Part shown: piece by piece, positions 1-7,408 of the stretch
How positions within the stretch are numbered: the stretch's first letter is position 1
Layout of the letters: every line of letters begins with the position of its first letter
DNA from: an uncultured Anaerolineae bacterium
GTDB lineage: Bacteria; Chloroflexota; Anaerolineae; Anaerolineales; Villigracilaceae
Assembly: GCA_903875215.1 (NCBI GenBank)
Contig: CAIQVH010000008.1
Location: 18,543-82,542 of the forward strand
Length of the DNA: 64,000 nt
Direction: 5' to 3'
Program-made: the position numbers and the translations under genes
The notes under the pieces: model-generated
The model's database searches: none
Seen by the model: only the letters and a program-made list of their open reading frames with translations
What the model was told of the DNA's origin: nothing

Positions 1-399
1 AAAGACCAGTTTGACGCAACCTGGCAATTCGTTGCGGATACTGTTCAGGATTTTGGCTACCGTCAGCAGAATGGCGGTGTGCGCGTCGTGGCCGCAGGCG
101 TGCATCACGCCCGGGGTTTGCGAGGCATATTCAGCCCCGGTTTGTTCGAGGATGGGCAGGGCGTCCATATCGGCGCGCAGCAGCAGGGTGGGGCCAGGTT
201 TCGATCCCTCGATCAGCGCCACGACGCCGGTCTTTCCAACGCCGGTGGTGACTTCCAGCCCTAGCGTTTGTAGTTCGCGGGCCACAATTCCGGCTGTCCG
301 CACTTCCTGGTGCCCGAGCTCGGGGTGCATGTGGAAGTCGCGGCGCATGGCCTGGGTGTAGGGGAATAAACTTTGGGCTTCGCTGTAAAAATCGATCAT
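1..399 (-). CDS. M20-family amidohydrolase (N-terminal 133 residues, cut by window start)
   Basis: The first 133 codons of a metal-dependent amidohydrolase of the hippurate hydrolase / N-acyl-amino-acid deacetylase type (peptidase family M20). Seen: an N-terminal MRRDFHMHPELGHQE segment, the metal-binding RADMDALP motif and the HACGHDAHTA motif, in the order usual for the family. Known: these enzymes use one or two divalent metals to cleave N-acyl or N-acetyl groups from amino acids in the cytoplasm. The ATG at 399 is preceded by an AAGGAA ribosome site. The gene lies 21 bp downstream of a PIG-L deacetylase on the same strand, so both probably belong to one transcript handling acylated amines. 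The C-terminal half lies outside the window, so the substrate cannot be narrowed. Confidence 0.9.
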   Translation of the reverse strand, partial: MIDFYSEAQSLFPYTQAMRRDFHMHPELGHQEVRTAGIVARELQTLGLEVTTGVGKTGVVALIEGSKPGPTLLLRADMDALPILEQTGAEYASQTPGVMHACGHDAHTAILLTVAKILNSIRNELPGCVKLVF

Positions 400-420
400 G
401 GCGGTTCCTTTTCTGCGGGG

Positions 421-1143
421 TTACCCATAGCGGATGACGCGGAATTTTTCCTCGTAACGGGGATTTTCGAGACTGGTGTCTTCGGTGTGGCGGCTGCGGA
501 TGCGTTCCTCCAGCTTGGCCGGGTCGCCGATTTGGGAGTGGTGCTCCTTTAAGGCGCGGATTTTGGTTTCCCAGGTGGCGGTTACGTCGAGAGTGACGTT
601 GGGCTGGCCGGTCAGCGCAACCCATATTTCACGCGGCATGTGAGGCTGCAGGCCGGCTTCGAGCAGTTCTGGAAAGTACAATTCATTGTTGGCGGCAGGG
701 AAGACTGCGTCGAGGACGATTTGTCCGGCGGCGCGGTGGTCGGGGTGATTGAGACCATAGGCGGCGAATAAATGCTGTGGGTCGCAGGTGACGAGGATGG
801 TGGGGCGGAAGCGCCGGATGACGCTCACGACCGTGCGGCGCAGTTCCAGGCTGGGGACGAGGTAGCCGTCTTCCTGGTCTCCAAATTCAACGGTTTGGAC
901 GCCGAGGATATCGGCGGCGGCGCGCTGTTCCAGGTGGCGCAGGCTGCATAATTCGTCGCCGGGGATATGCCGGTTGTGGTCGTTGCGGCCTTTGTCGCCG
1001 CAGGTCAGCAGGTGGTAGTGGATGGCGTGACCGGCTTGTGCCCACTGGGCGAGAGTGGCGCCGCAAAAAAATTCCGGGTCATCCGGATGTGCAAGGATGA
1101 CCAGGATGGTTTGTGGGGTGTCCCAGGTGCCGGGAGTATCCAT
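421..1143 (-). CDS. PIG-L/LmbE family deacetylase
   Basis: A 240-residue cytoplasmic deacetylase of the PIG-L (LmbE) family. Seen: the zinc motif AHPDD near residue 18, a GDKGRN segment near residue 50, and HPDH near residue 134, which supplies the third metal-binding histidine. Known: family members remove acetyl groups from N-acetylglucosamine-type substrates, including precursors of mycothiol, bacillithiol and GPI anchors. The ATG at 1143 directly follows the TAA of the PSP1 gene (1146-1144), so the two are probably translationally coupled. The next gene is an M20 amidohydrolase. A bacillithiol or mycothiol role is possible, but no ligase or glycosyltransferase for that pathway is adjacent, so the substrate is unknown. 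Confidence 0.88.
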   Translation of the reverse strand: MDTPGTWDTPQTILVILAHPDDPEFFCGATLAQWAQAGHAIHYHLLTCGDKGRNDHNRHIPGDELCSLRHLEQRAAADILGVQTVEFGDQEDGYLVPSLELRRTVVSVIRRFRPTILVTCDPQHLFAAYGLNHPDHRAAGQIVLDAVFPAANNELYFPELLEAGLQPHMPREIWVALTGQPNVTLDVTATWETKIRALKEHHSQIGDPAKLEERIRSRHTEDTSLENPRYEEKFRVIRYG

Positions 1144-2133
1144 TTAGTTTTTCCGGTTTTTATTGTCAGGTTGGCGCTGGTTGTTTTCGGGTTGTGGTTT
1201 TTCTTTGGCGCCACAGTCGCATTCGCCTCCCTCGTGCTTGTCGCAGGGCGCTTCGGATTTTCGGCGCAGGGCTTCGAGTTCGTCCCACGGTTCGACAATG
1301 TCGCGGTGGTACTCGCGGATGACGGGCCGTTCCGGACGGTCTTGCGGCCGGTCGGAGGGTTTGGGGTCCAGCTCGACCAGCAGGACGTTGCGTAGCGGGA
1401 AGACATCCAGCACTTTGCCTTCGCCGTCGGGGGTAACGACGCGTTTGTTGCGTTTGGGTAATTCCTTGCGGGCGGCCACGTATTGTTCATATTCGTAGAT
1501 CAGGCAGCAGCGCAGGCGTCCGCACATGCCGGTGATTTCGCTGGGGGTGAGCGAAATGCCCTGTTCCTTGGCCATTTTGATGGAGATTGGGCTGAATTCG
1601 GTCAGGAATTTGGAGCAACAGCGGGTTTCAATGCCGCAGGCGCCCATGCCGCCGAGCAGTTTGGCGACATCGCGTGGGCCAATCTGGCGCATTTCCACTT
1701 GCGAATCGGGAAATAATTTCTGCATGTCCTTGCGGAGCGATTTAAGATCGACCTTGTCTTCGGTTTCGGTGCTGAACATGAAGGTCAGGCGTGCGCCGTC
1801 GTAGGAATATTCTGCGGCGGCGACTTTGACGCCGTCGAGCTGGAGTTCTGTTGCCCGGGCGCGTCCTTCGATCATGGCGGCGGTCTGTTTTTGCTGCCAG
1901 TGTTGGCGCAGGAGCAGGTCGGCGGCGCTGGCGCGGCGCTCGATGGTTTTCCAGGTGCCTTCGGGAGGGGGGGCGGGATTTTCGACGTGCTGTATGACTT
2001 CGCCAATCTGGCGCCCGCGGGCGGTATCCACGATGACGTATTCTCCGACCTTGATCTCGGCCAGGGAGCCGGCGTCGTAGTGGTAGATTTTGCCTATTTT
2101 GCTGAAGCGAATTCCGACAATGTTGGGTTGCAT
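1144..2133 (-). CDS. PSP1 C-terminal domain protein (RicT/YaaT-like)
   Basis: A 329-residue protein matching the PSP1/RicT (YaaT) family. Seen: the family N-terminus (VGIRFSKIGKIYHYDAG), a central cysteine cluster (CGIETRCCSKFL and CGRLRCCLIYE around residues 165-215) and a low-complexity acidic/asparagine-rich tail with CDCGAKEKPQ. Known: in Bacillus, RicT acts with RicA and RicF in a complex carrying Fe-S clusters and affects RNase Y processing. Whether that applies here is inference. It sits between mrp and the PIG-L gene, separated from mrp by a strong hairpin at 2147-2185. The conserved cysteines are present, so the Fe-S-binding form seems intact. Confidence 0.85.
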   Translation of the reverse strand: MQPNIVGIRFSKIGKIYHYDAGSLAEIKVGEYVIVDTARGRQIGEVIQHVENPAPPPEGTWKTIERRASAADLLLRQHWQQKQTAAMIEGRARATELQLDGVKVAAAEYSYDGARLTFMFSTETEDKVDLKSLRKDMQKLFPDSQVEMRQIGPRDVAKLLGGMGACGIETRCCSKFLTEFSPISIKMAKEQGISLTPSEITGMCGRLRCCLIYEYEQYVAARKELPKRNKRVVTPDGEGKVLDVFPLRNVLLVELDPKPSDRPQDRPERPVIREYHRDIVEPWDELEALRRKSEAPCDKHEGGECDCGAKEKPQPENNQRQPDNKNRKN

Positions 2134-2146
2134 ACTTCCTATTATA

Positions 2147-2185
2147 ACGGAACACGCAACAGGTGAGACGGGTTGCGTGTTCCGT
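2147..2185 (-). terminator. Hairpin after mrp
   Basis: A perfect 14-bp stem: ACGGAACACGCAAC (2147-2160) pairs with its complement at 2172-2185 across an 11-nt loop. It lies between the mrp stop and the PSP1 start. The downstream side is AT-rich but has no uninterrupted U-tract, so it may be a terminator/processing hairpin rather than a classical intrinsic terminator. Confidence 0.6.
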
Positions 2186-2190
2186 GGGGG

Positions 2191-3261
2191 TTATTCGAGG
2201 TGGATGGTGGGGCCGTTGCTGCCGCTGAGTGCCGAAAGGCTGATGCGGGCGGCGACAGATTCGGCCAGTCTTTGCAGGGCTTGCGCGGCGTCTGATTCGG
2301 GGGCGGTGGTGATGATGGGTGCGCCGCTGTCGCCGCCGATGCGCACATTCGGGTTGAGCGGGATGGCGCCCAGGAAGGGGACTTCGTAGTGGCGGGCCAT
2401 GGCTTCACCGCCGCCCTGGCCGAAGACATCCATTTTGGTGCCATCCGGCAAGGTCAGGTAGCTCATGTTTTCGATCACGCCCAGGATAGGTACTTGCAGG
2501 GTCTTGAACATCTCCAGGCCGCGTGAGGCGTCTTCGAGTGAGATTTGTTGGGGCAGGGTGACGATGACCACGCCGGAGAGCGGCAGGGCCTGCGCCAGCG
2601 AGAGTGACGCGTCGCCGGTGCCAGGAGGCAGGTCAATGATCAGATAGTCGAGTTCACCCCATTCCACGTCGCTCAAAAACTGGCGGATGGCGCTGTTGAG
2701 CATTGGGCCGCGCCAGATCAGCGGCTGGCCGGGTTTGACGAGGTAGCCCATCGACATGATTTTGACGCCATGATTTTCGGCTGGTATCAGCCGTTCGCCA
2801 CGCGGGGCGGGCATCTGCGGCGCGCCCATCATGGTGGGCAGGTTGGGGCCGTAAATATCGGCGTCCAGCAGCCCTACGCGCGCTCCGCTGCGGGCGAGGG
2901 CCACGGCCAGGTTGACGGAAACAGTGGATTTCCCTACCCCGCCTTTTCCGGAGGCGACGGCAATGGCGTTTTTAACGGGGGCGCTGACCAGTCCGCGCAT
3001 CCGCCCGTCGTTCGGGACGTCTGAATCGAGTTTGACGCTGACCGGCCGGGCGCCGAGCGCTTCCACGGCTTCGCGGGCTTCTTTTTCGATCCGTCCGCGC
3101 AGGGGGCAGGCCGGGGTGGTGAGCATGACGGTGAAACTGACCGCCTGGTCTTCAATTTTAAGATCGCGCACCATGCCGAGCGAGACCAGGTCCTGGTGCA
3201 GTTCGGGTTCCTGGACTTTGCCAAGGGCTGCCAGGACGCTTTCACGGGTGATTTGTGCCAT
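2191..3261 (-). CDS. mrp: Mrp/ApbC-type Fe-S cluster carrier P-loop ATPase
   Basis: A cytoplasmic P-loop NTPase of the Mrp/NBP35/ApbC family, thought to carry and transfer Fe-S clusters. Seen: an N-terminal MIP18/DUF59 domain (about residues 5-85), the deviant Walker A GKGGVGKST, the DLPPGTGDA segment, and the C-terminal GQGGGEAMA. The CPxC-like pair found in many homologues just before that last motif is absent (the segment reads SYLTLPDGTK). Such Cys-less forms are common in bacteria, but they must bind clusters differently. The start at 3261 was chosen because TAGGAAAA precedes it and DUF59 begins directly afterwards. A longer reading frame back to 3471 adds 70 non-homologous residues running through two hairpins. 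It lies downstream of the nuo genes, which fits a role in loading respiratory Fe-S proteins. Confidence 0.9.
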   Translation of the reverse strand: MAQITRESVLAALGKVQEPELHQDLVSLGMVRDLKIEDQAVSFTVMLTTPACPLRGRIEKEAREAVEALGARPVSVKLDSDVPNDGRMRGLVSAPVKNAIAVASGKGGVGKSTVSVNLAVALARSGARVGLLDADIYGPNLPTMMGAPQMPAPRGERLIPAENHGVKIMSMGYLVKPGQPLIWRGPMLNSAIRQFLSDVEWGELDYLIIDLPPGTGDASLSLAQALPLSGVVIVTLPQQISLEDASRGLEMFKTLQVPILGVIENMSYLTLPDGTKMDVFGQGGGEAMARHYEVPFLGAIPLNPNVRIGGDSGAPIITTAPESDAAQALQRLAESVAARISLSALSGSNGPTIHLE

Positions 3262-3290
3262 TTTTCCTACCATTGATGAATAAACAGGGA

Positions 3291-3312
3291 GTGCAGGAGT
3301 ACACTCCTGCAC
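3291..3312. repeat. GCAGGAG palindrome
   Basis: GTGCAGGAGT (3291-3300) and its exact complement (3303-3312) flank a 2-nt centre. It lies between nuoI and mrp next to a second hairpin. Its core GCAGGAG/CTCCTGC recurs in the hairpin at 11057-11084, so it may belong to a dispersed palindrome family. Confidence 0.6.
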
Positions 3313-3324
3313 TGGATAGAAGAA

Positions 3325-3356
3325 GGGTTGCAGGTGGTGATTATAACCTGCAACCC
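3325..3356 (-). terminator. Hairpin ending the nuo operon
   Basis: GGGTTGCAGGT (3325-3335) pairs perfectly with 3346-3356 around a 10-nt loop, just downstream of the nuoI stop. On the minus strand the stem is followed by a pyrimidine-rich CTTCTTCT stretch. It probably terminates the iscX-nuo transcript. The stem sequence GTTGCAGG reappears in the inverted repeat at 10628-10663. Confidence 0.6.
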
Positions 3357-3397
3357 TGTGGATGACCATTTTTTGGTCTGGCGTGCTGATGAATATC

Positions 3398-4003
3398 TTA
3401 CCCGGCGGCCGGGGCAGCCTTGGCGGCCTTGGCCGCTTCCTTGGCTTTGCGGGCTTCTTCTTCCCGGGCATAGTTGAGCGGACGGATGCCGGCGTAGTAC
3501 GAGACCGGCTTCATCAGTTCGTCAATGTCCATCAGGTTGCGTGTGTATGAGGCGACTTCGTAGTTGTGATCCATTTTGATCGCGTCGAAGGGGCAGAATT
3601 CGGCGCAGAAGCCGCAACTCATGCAGATGTCGGCATCGATCCAGAAGCCGGCTGGCTGAGGAACCGGGCGCCCGGTGGCCGGGTCGGTGCCGCGTACGAT
3701 CCAGATGCACTGGGTGGGGCAGGCTTTGGCGCAGATACCGCAGGAGGTGCAGCGGATGTTCTTTTCGCCTTTTTCGCCTTCTTCATACAGCAGGAAGGGT
3801 TTGTAGCGGAATTCTTCGGGTACCGGCAGTTTTTCTTCAGGGTACTGGATGGTGAAGATGCCCTTGGTGTTTGTACTGGAGCGGTGCGCGATGCCTTCCG
3901 GGGTGTAGTAGCGTTTGCCCCACCAGCGGATGTCGTCGAGGTAGGTGTCAACGAAGCGCTGCAGGGTGACGCCCATGCCTTTGAGGATGCCTTTTCCGTT
4001 CAT
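3398..4003 (-). CDS. nuoI: NADH-quinone oxidoreductase subunit I
   Basis: A 201-residue ferredoxin-like subunit of respiratory complex I that passes electrons between the peripheral Fe-S chain and cluster N2. Seen: two complete [4Fe-4S] motifs, Cys85/88/91/95 (CTSCGICAKACP) and Cys127/130/133/137 (CMSCGFCAEFCP), separated by a longer linker (GTDPATGRP) than in E. coli. The tail is rich in Ala and Lys (KAKEAAKAAKAAPAAG). The ATG at 4003 follows CGGAGAACAAACC. It is the last gene of the iscX-nuoB-nuoCD-nuoI set. The membrane subunit NuoH, which usually sits just before nuoI, is not in this cluster. Confidence 0.95.
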   Translation of the reverse strand: MNGKGILKGMGVTLQRFVDTYLDDIRWWGKRYYTPEGIAHRSSTNTKGIFTIQYPEEKLPVPEEFRYKPFLLYEEGEKGEKNIRCTSCGICAKACPTQCIWIVRGTDPATGRPVPQPAGFWIDADICMSCGFCAEFCPFDAIKMDHNYEVASYTRNLMDIDELMKPVSYYAGIRPLNYAREEEARKAKEAAKAAKAAPAAG

Positions 4004-4020
4004 GGTTTGTTCTCCGTTGG

Positions 4021-5763
4021 TTAGCGATCAAGCTCGCCGAGCACGATGTCGATCGAGCCCAGGATGGCGACGAAGTCCGCGATTTTGGTGCCTACGCACA
4101 TTTTTTCGAGGGCGGTCAGGTTGACGAAGGAGGGGGTGCGGACGTGGTAACGCCAGGGGTTGGCTTTGCCGTTTGAGACGACGTAGAAGCCTAGTTCGCC
4201 CTTGGGGCCTTCGACGCGCCCGTAGGCTTCACCTGCCGGAACTTTGATCTGGTAGCTCGGTTTCTGGCTGGAGATTGGGCCTTCCGGGAGTTGCCGGACT
4301 GCCTGCTCCAGGATGCGCACAGACTGGTGCATTTCATCCAGGCGGATCAGGTAGCGATCCATCATGTCGCAGTTGTGACGCACGGCCACGTCAAAGTCAA
4401 AGCGGTCATAGACGCCGTAGGGGTCGGCGCGGCGGATGTCATAGGGCACACCGGCGGCGCGCAGCATCGGGCCAGACATCGAGTAAGCGATGGCGTCTTC
4501 GGATGTCAGGATGGCCTGGCCTTTCAGGCGTGAGACGATGATCTCGTTCTCGGTCAGCAGGCGGTCGAATTCTTCGATTTTGCGTGGCAGGCGGTCAAAG
4601 ACCAGGTCTTTGATTTTTCGCAACGAGGTTTCGTCAATGTCACGCACCACGCCGCCAAAGCGGAAGTAGTTGCACATCATCCGCGATCCGCTGACGGCTT
4701 CGAAGATATCTAGGATCAGTTCGCGTTCTTCGAAGGCGTACAGGGCCGGGGTGAAGTAAGCGCCCAGGTCGTTTAGCAGCATGCCGATCAGGATCATGTG
4801 GTTCTGGATACGGCTGAGTTCTGACATGATGACGCGGATGTATTCGGCGCGTTCTGCGACCTGGATGCCCATCAGCTTTTCAACGGCCATTGAGTAGCCC
4901 CAGTTGTTGGTCATTGAGTTGAAATAGTCCAGCCGGTCGGTGTAGGGCATGTTGTGCAGGAAAGTGTTGCGCTCGCCAATCTTTTCGTGATTGCGGTGCA
5001 GGTAGCCCATGACCGGTTTGAGACTCAACACGGTTTCACCATCCAAAATCACTACGGCGCGGAAGACGCCATGCGTGGAGGGATGTTGTGGGCCCATATT
5101 GACGATGATGTGGTCGGTCTTGATCCCGTCTTTTTCTTCGCTTTTGTATTTTTTTAGCGCGGCGTAAAGGGCTTCTTCCGGGTCGGTCGGGACCCATTTT
5201 TCGGGGTCGAATCCTGGCTCGAAGTTGATGTTGTCGCCGTAGGCGGAGCGTTTTTCGGCGTAGGTATGTTTTCCATCCGGCCAGCGGCTTTTGTAGGGTT
5301 TGATCTCTTCATCGTGGAAGGCTTCCTTCCAATCCTTGCGCAGCGGGAACCCGGCGAAACCTTCCCACATCAGGATGCGGCGCAGATCGGGGTGGTCAGA
5401 GAAGCGGATGCCGTACATGTCCCAGGCTTCGCGTTCCTGCAGTTCGGCTCCCGGCCAGATGGAGACCAGTGAGGGGATTTCAATCGGATCCACGCGCGCG
5501 GCCTGTGTCTTGAAGATCAGGCCTGGTCCGCCGGTGGTCTTGTAAACGTTGTAGACAACTTCCATTTGACCTTCGGGCAGGTTGTCTACGCCACACAGGT
5601 TGACGAGGTAGTCGTAGCCGAGTTCGTCGCGCACGAATGCGGCGAATTCGAGCAATTTTTCGGGCGCGACAACCCAGCCGGAAAAGCCCGGGCGGGTATC
5701 GGCGCGGACGGCGCCGGGGAATTTGACGGCGAGATCGAGGGTTTCAGTTGCGGGGGTAGCCAT
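4021..5763 (-). CDS. nuoCD: Fused NADH-quinone oxidoreductase subunits C and D
   Basis: A single 580-residue chain joining NuoC (30-kDa subunit, about residues 1-180) to NuoD (49-kDa subunit, about 215-580). Both belong to the peripheral arm of complex I and form part of the quinone pocket. Seen: the NuoC signature EREAWDMYGIRFSDHPDLRRIL, the NuoD motif GPQHPSTHGVFR, and RVEGPKGELGFY near the C-terminus, where the NiFe-hydrogenase-like fold ends. The linker is charged (KKYKSEEKDG). Known: NuoCD fusions occur in Enterobacteria and several other lineages. The reading frame is open throughout with no internal start that would suggest separate products. It is flanked by nuoB and nuoI on the same strand. 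Confidence 0.96.
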   Translation of the reverse strand: MATPATETLDLAVKFPGAVRADTRPGFSGWVVAPEKLLEFAAFVRDELGYDYLVNLCGVDNLPEGQMEVVYNVYKTTGGPGLIFKTQAARVDPIEIPSLVSIWPGAELQEREAWDMYGIRFSDHPDLRRILMWEGFAGFPLRKDWKEAFHDEEIKPYKSRWPDGKHTYAEKRSAYGDNINFEPGFDPEKWVPTDPEEALYAALKKYKSEEKDGIKTDHIIVNMGPQHPSTHGVFRAVVILDGETVLSLKPVMGYLHRNHEKIGERNTFLHNMPYTDRLDYFNSMTNNWGYSMAVEKLMGIQVAERAEYIRVIMSELSRIQNHMILIGMLLNDLGAYFTPALYAFEERELILDIFEAVSGSRMMCNYFRFGGVVRDIDETSLRKIKDLVFDRLPRKIEEFDRLLTENEIIVSRLKGQAILTSEDAIAYSMSGPMLRAAGVPYDIRRADPYGVYDRFDFDVAVRHNCDMMDRYLIRLDEMHQSVRILEQAVRQLPEGPISSQKPSYQIKVPAGEAYGRVEGPKGELGFYVVSNGKANPWRYHVRTPSFVNLTALEKMCVGTKIADFVAILGSIDIVLGELDR

Positions 5764-5772
5764 GTCGTTCTC

Positions 5773-6435
5773 CTACGCTTCTGCTGCCGGGGCGGGCGGC
5801 TGGGCCAGTTCCATGGATTTGGCCTTGATTTCGGGGATGCGGCGCGGGTCGATCAGATCCGGGCCAAGATAGGGGATGGCGACCGCGACGGAATCTTCTT
5901 TTTTCCCGTCATACCAGCGCACATGCTTGATGGACTGTTTGTCGATTTTTTCCTGCAGTTTGATCATGCCCGCCACCAGCGCCTGCGGGGTGGGAGGGCA
6001 ACCGGGGATGTAAACGTCCACCGGCAGGTATTTGTCGATTCCGGCGACGACGTTATAGCCCTCCTTGAAGGGACCGCCTCCCGAGGCGCAGGCGCCCATG
6101 GCTACCACATATTTTGGTTCGGCCATCTGGTTGTACAGGCGCACAATGGCTGGCATCATTTTCTTGGTCACCGTACCCGCGACGATCATCACATCGCTCT
6201 GGCGCGGGCTGGGGCGCATCACTTCCATGCCGAAGCGGGCCATGTCGTAGCGGCCGGCCTGGGCGCAGATCATTTCGATGGCGCAGCAGGCCAGGCCGAA
6301 CATCATCGGCCAGATGGAGGAGCGCCGGCCAAAGTTGTACACCCGGTCGAGCGTGGTGATGGCCAGCTGTCCTGCCAGTTCCGGCGGGATTTCGTAGCCA
6401 GGCAGGTTCAAATCACGCAGATCTTCATCTTTCAT
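5773..6435 (-). CDS. nuoB: NADH-quinone oxidoreductase subunit B
   Basis: A 220-residue subunit carrying cluster N2, the last Fe-S centre before quinone in complex I. Seen: the adjacent Cys50-Cys51 pair (GLACCAIEM), Cys116 (GACASGGG) and Cys146 ([10 protein letters not shown]), which together are the N2 ligands. The C-terminus carries an extra acidic/Pro-Ala extension. The start at 6435 is preceded by GAGGAG eight bases upstream; a longer frame to 6486 adds residues that overlap iscX. The start lies inside the 3' end of iscX (11-bp overlap), so the two are probably translationally coupled. nuoA is not present upstream, where it is usually found. Confidence 0.95.
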   Translation of the reverse strand: MKDEDLRDLNLPGYEIPPELAGQLAITTLDRVYNFGRRSSIWPMMFGLACCAIEMICAQAGRYDMARFGMEVMRPSPRQSDVMIVAGTVTKKMMPAIVRLYNQMAEPKYVVAMGACASGGGPFKEGYNVVAGIDKYLPVDVYIPGCPPTPQALVAGMIKLQEKIDKQSIKHVRWYDGKKEDSVAVAIPYLGPDLIDPRRIPEIKAKSMELAQPPAPAAEA

Positions 6436-6640
6436 GGAGTTTCTCCTCGTACCAATCTTGGTATATGGCTGCCAGGATGCCGTCATTGACCAGCAGCGGG
6501 TCGTCTGAAAATTCCGGGAGGCCCATCGTCCAGTCGAAAATCATCTGGAGCGAGACGGTGGTCAGGTCTACCTGCGGGTGGGCGTTTTTCAACGCCAGCG
6601 CAATGGCATAGGTGGATTCCCAGTCGAGCGGCTCTTTCAT
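6425..6640 (-). CDS. iscX: IscX-like Fe-S assembly protein
   Basis: A 71-residue acidic protein resembling IscX (Fe-S_assembly family, about 66 residues in E. coli). Seen: the [11 protein letters not shown] helix near the N-terminus, a central [12 protein letters not shown] segment corresponding to the conserved W..D...F.DDP region, and the C-terminal [10 protein letters not shown]. Known: IscX binds IscS and iron and modulates cluster assembly. The ATG at 6640 lies only 10 nt after a TATAAT box, so the message should be almost leaderless. Genes for iscS/iscU are not adjacent. Here it leads a complex I operon, suggesting that cluster supply is coordinated with synthesis of Fe-S-rich subunits. 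The family call rests on short similarity. Confidence 0.75.
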   Translation of the reverse strand: MKEPLDWESTYAIALALKNAHPQVDLTTVSLQMIFDWTMGLPEFSDDPLLVNDGILAAIYQDWYEEKLHER

Positions 6641-6650
6641 CTTTGTGAAG

Positions 6651-6679
6651 ATTATAACTTTGGGGTGGGGCCGCGTCAA
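6651..6679 (-). promoter_or_regulatory. Sigma70-type promoter of iscX-nuo
   Basis: On the minus strand TTGACG (6679-6674) and a perfect TATAAT (6656-6651) are separated by exactly 17 nt. The predicted transcription start, about 7 nt after the -10, falls within a few bases of the iscX ATG at 6640. Confidence 0.75.
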
Positions 6680-6681
6680 CA

Positions 6682-6711
6682 GGTTTATGCAAAAATATAT
6701 TTGCATAAACC
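6682..6711. promoter_or_regulatory. Palindromic operator candidate between iscX and the SufR-like gene
   Basis: A perfect inverted repeat: GGTTTATGCAAA (6682-6693) and its complement (6700-6711) around a 6-nt AT spacer. It abuts the -35 of the divergent iscX promoter and lies 17 bp upstream of the regulator start. The length and symmetry suit a dimeric winged-helix protein. That it is the operator of the adjacent regulator is inference. Confidence 0.7.
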
Positions 6712-6727
6712 GATTGGTGATGATAAG

Positions 6728-7348
6728 ATGACAAATGTCATGGGAAAAATATTAGCGCGCCAGAAAATCCTGGCATTTTTGAAGAAGCAGAACATCGCCA
6801 CGGCGCTTGAAATCAGCGCCGCGCTGCATGTGACTTCTGCCAATGTGCGCCATCACCTGGCGATGCTGGCCCGGGATGGCCGGGTGGAGGTGACGGGACG
6901 TCGTTCGGCGGGGGCCCGCGGCCGGCCGCAAAAAGTGTACCGGTTGGGGAAGGCCTTGCTGGGTGATAATCTGGCCGGGCTGACGCAAGCGCTGCTCGAG
7001 CAGGTGCCCCCTGGCCAGGTAGAAGACACCCTCCAGGCGGTGGGACGTGCTCTGGCAGGAGCGCCTGCCGGAGGAAGCTCCACTGCGCTGATGCGGCGCC
7101 TGGCCATGGCGGTGGAGCGCTTGAATGCGGCCAACTATCATGCCCGCTGGGAGGCGCATGCCAGCGGCCCGCGGATCGTGTTGGGGCACTGCCCCTACGC
7201 GGCGGTGATTGGCCGCCACCCGGAACTTTGCCGGGTGGATGCCACCCTGTTGGTGACTCTGCTCGGGGTGGATGTTGAGCAGATTGCCCGGCTGGAGCAG
7301 ACTGAACTGGGCAACATCTATTGCGCCTTCAAACCGCTGCTTTCATGA
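6728..7348 (+). CDS. SufR-like winged-helix regulator with cysteine-bearing C-terminal domain
   Basis: A 206-residue transcriptional regulator. Seen: an N-terminal winged helix (residues about 8-75; recognition region LHVTSANVRHHLAML, wing with RRSAGARGRPQKVYRL) and a C-terminal domain containing HCPYAAVIGRHPELC, i.e. Cys155-X12-Cys168, plus Cys199. Known: SufR-type repressors hold a [4Fe-4S] or [2Fe-2S] cluster with a Cys-X12-Cys pair and further Cys, and control Fe-S assembly genes. A Cys between 168 and 199, present in some family members, is absent here. It is divergent from iscX-nuoB across an intergenic palindrome. Inferred: it senses cluster supply and controls both itself and the iscX-nuo operon. 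The ATG at 6728 follows GGTGATG; a second in-frame ATG at 6740 is possible. Confidence 0.7.
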   Translation: MTNVMGKILARQKILAFLKKQNIATALEISAALHVTSANVRHHLAMLARDGRVEVTGRRSAGARGRPQKVYRLGKALLGDNLAGLTQALLEQVPPGQVEDTLQAVGRALAGAPAGGSSTALMRRLAMAVERLNAANYHARWEAHASGPRIVLGHCPYAAVIGRHPELCRVDATLLVTLLGVDVEQIARLEQTELGNIYCAFKPLLS

Positions 7349-7408
7349 GCATCTTGCCCACTTTATAGGTGTTGTAATCCCATATTTAGAGTTTTCAGGA
7401 GAAAAAGC

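Noticed and set aside
2191..3471. Longer start for mrp at 3471
   Set aside because: It would add 70 residues translated through two hairpins. The DUF59 domain and a ribosome site support 3261.
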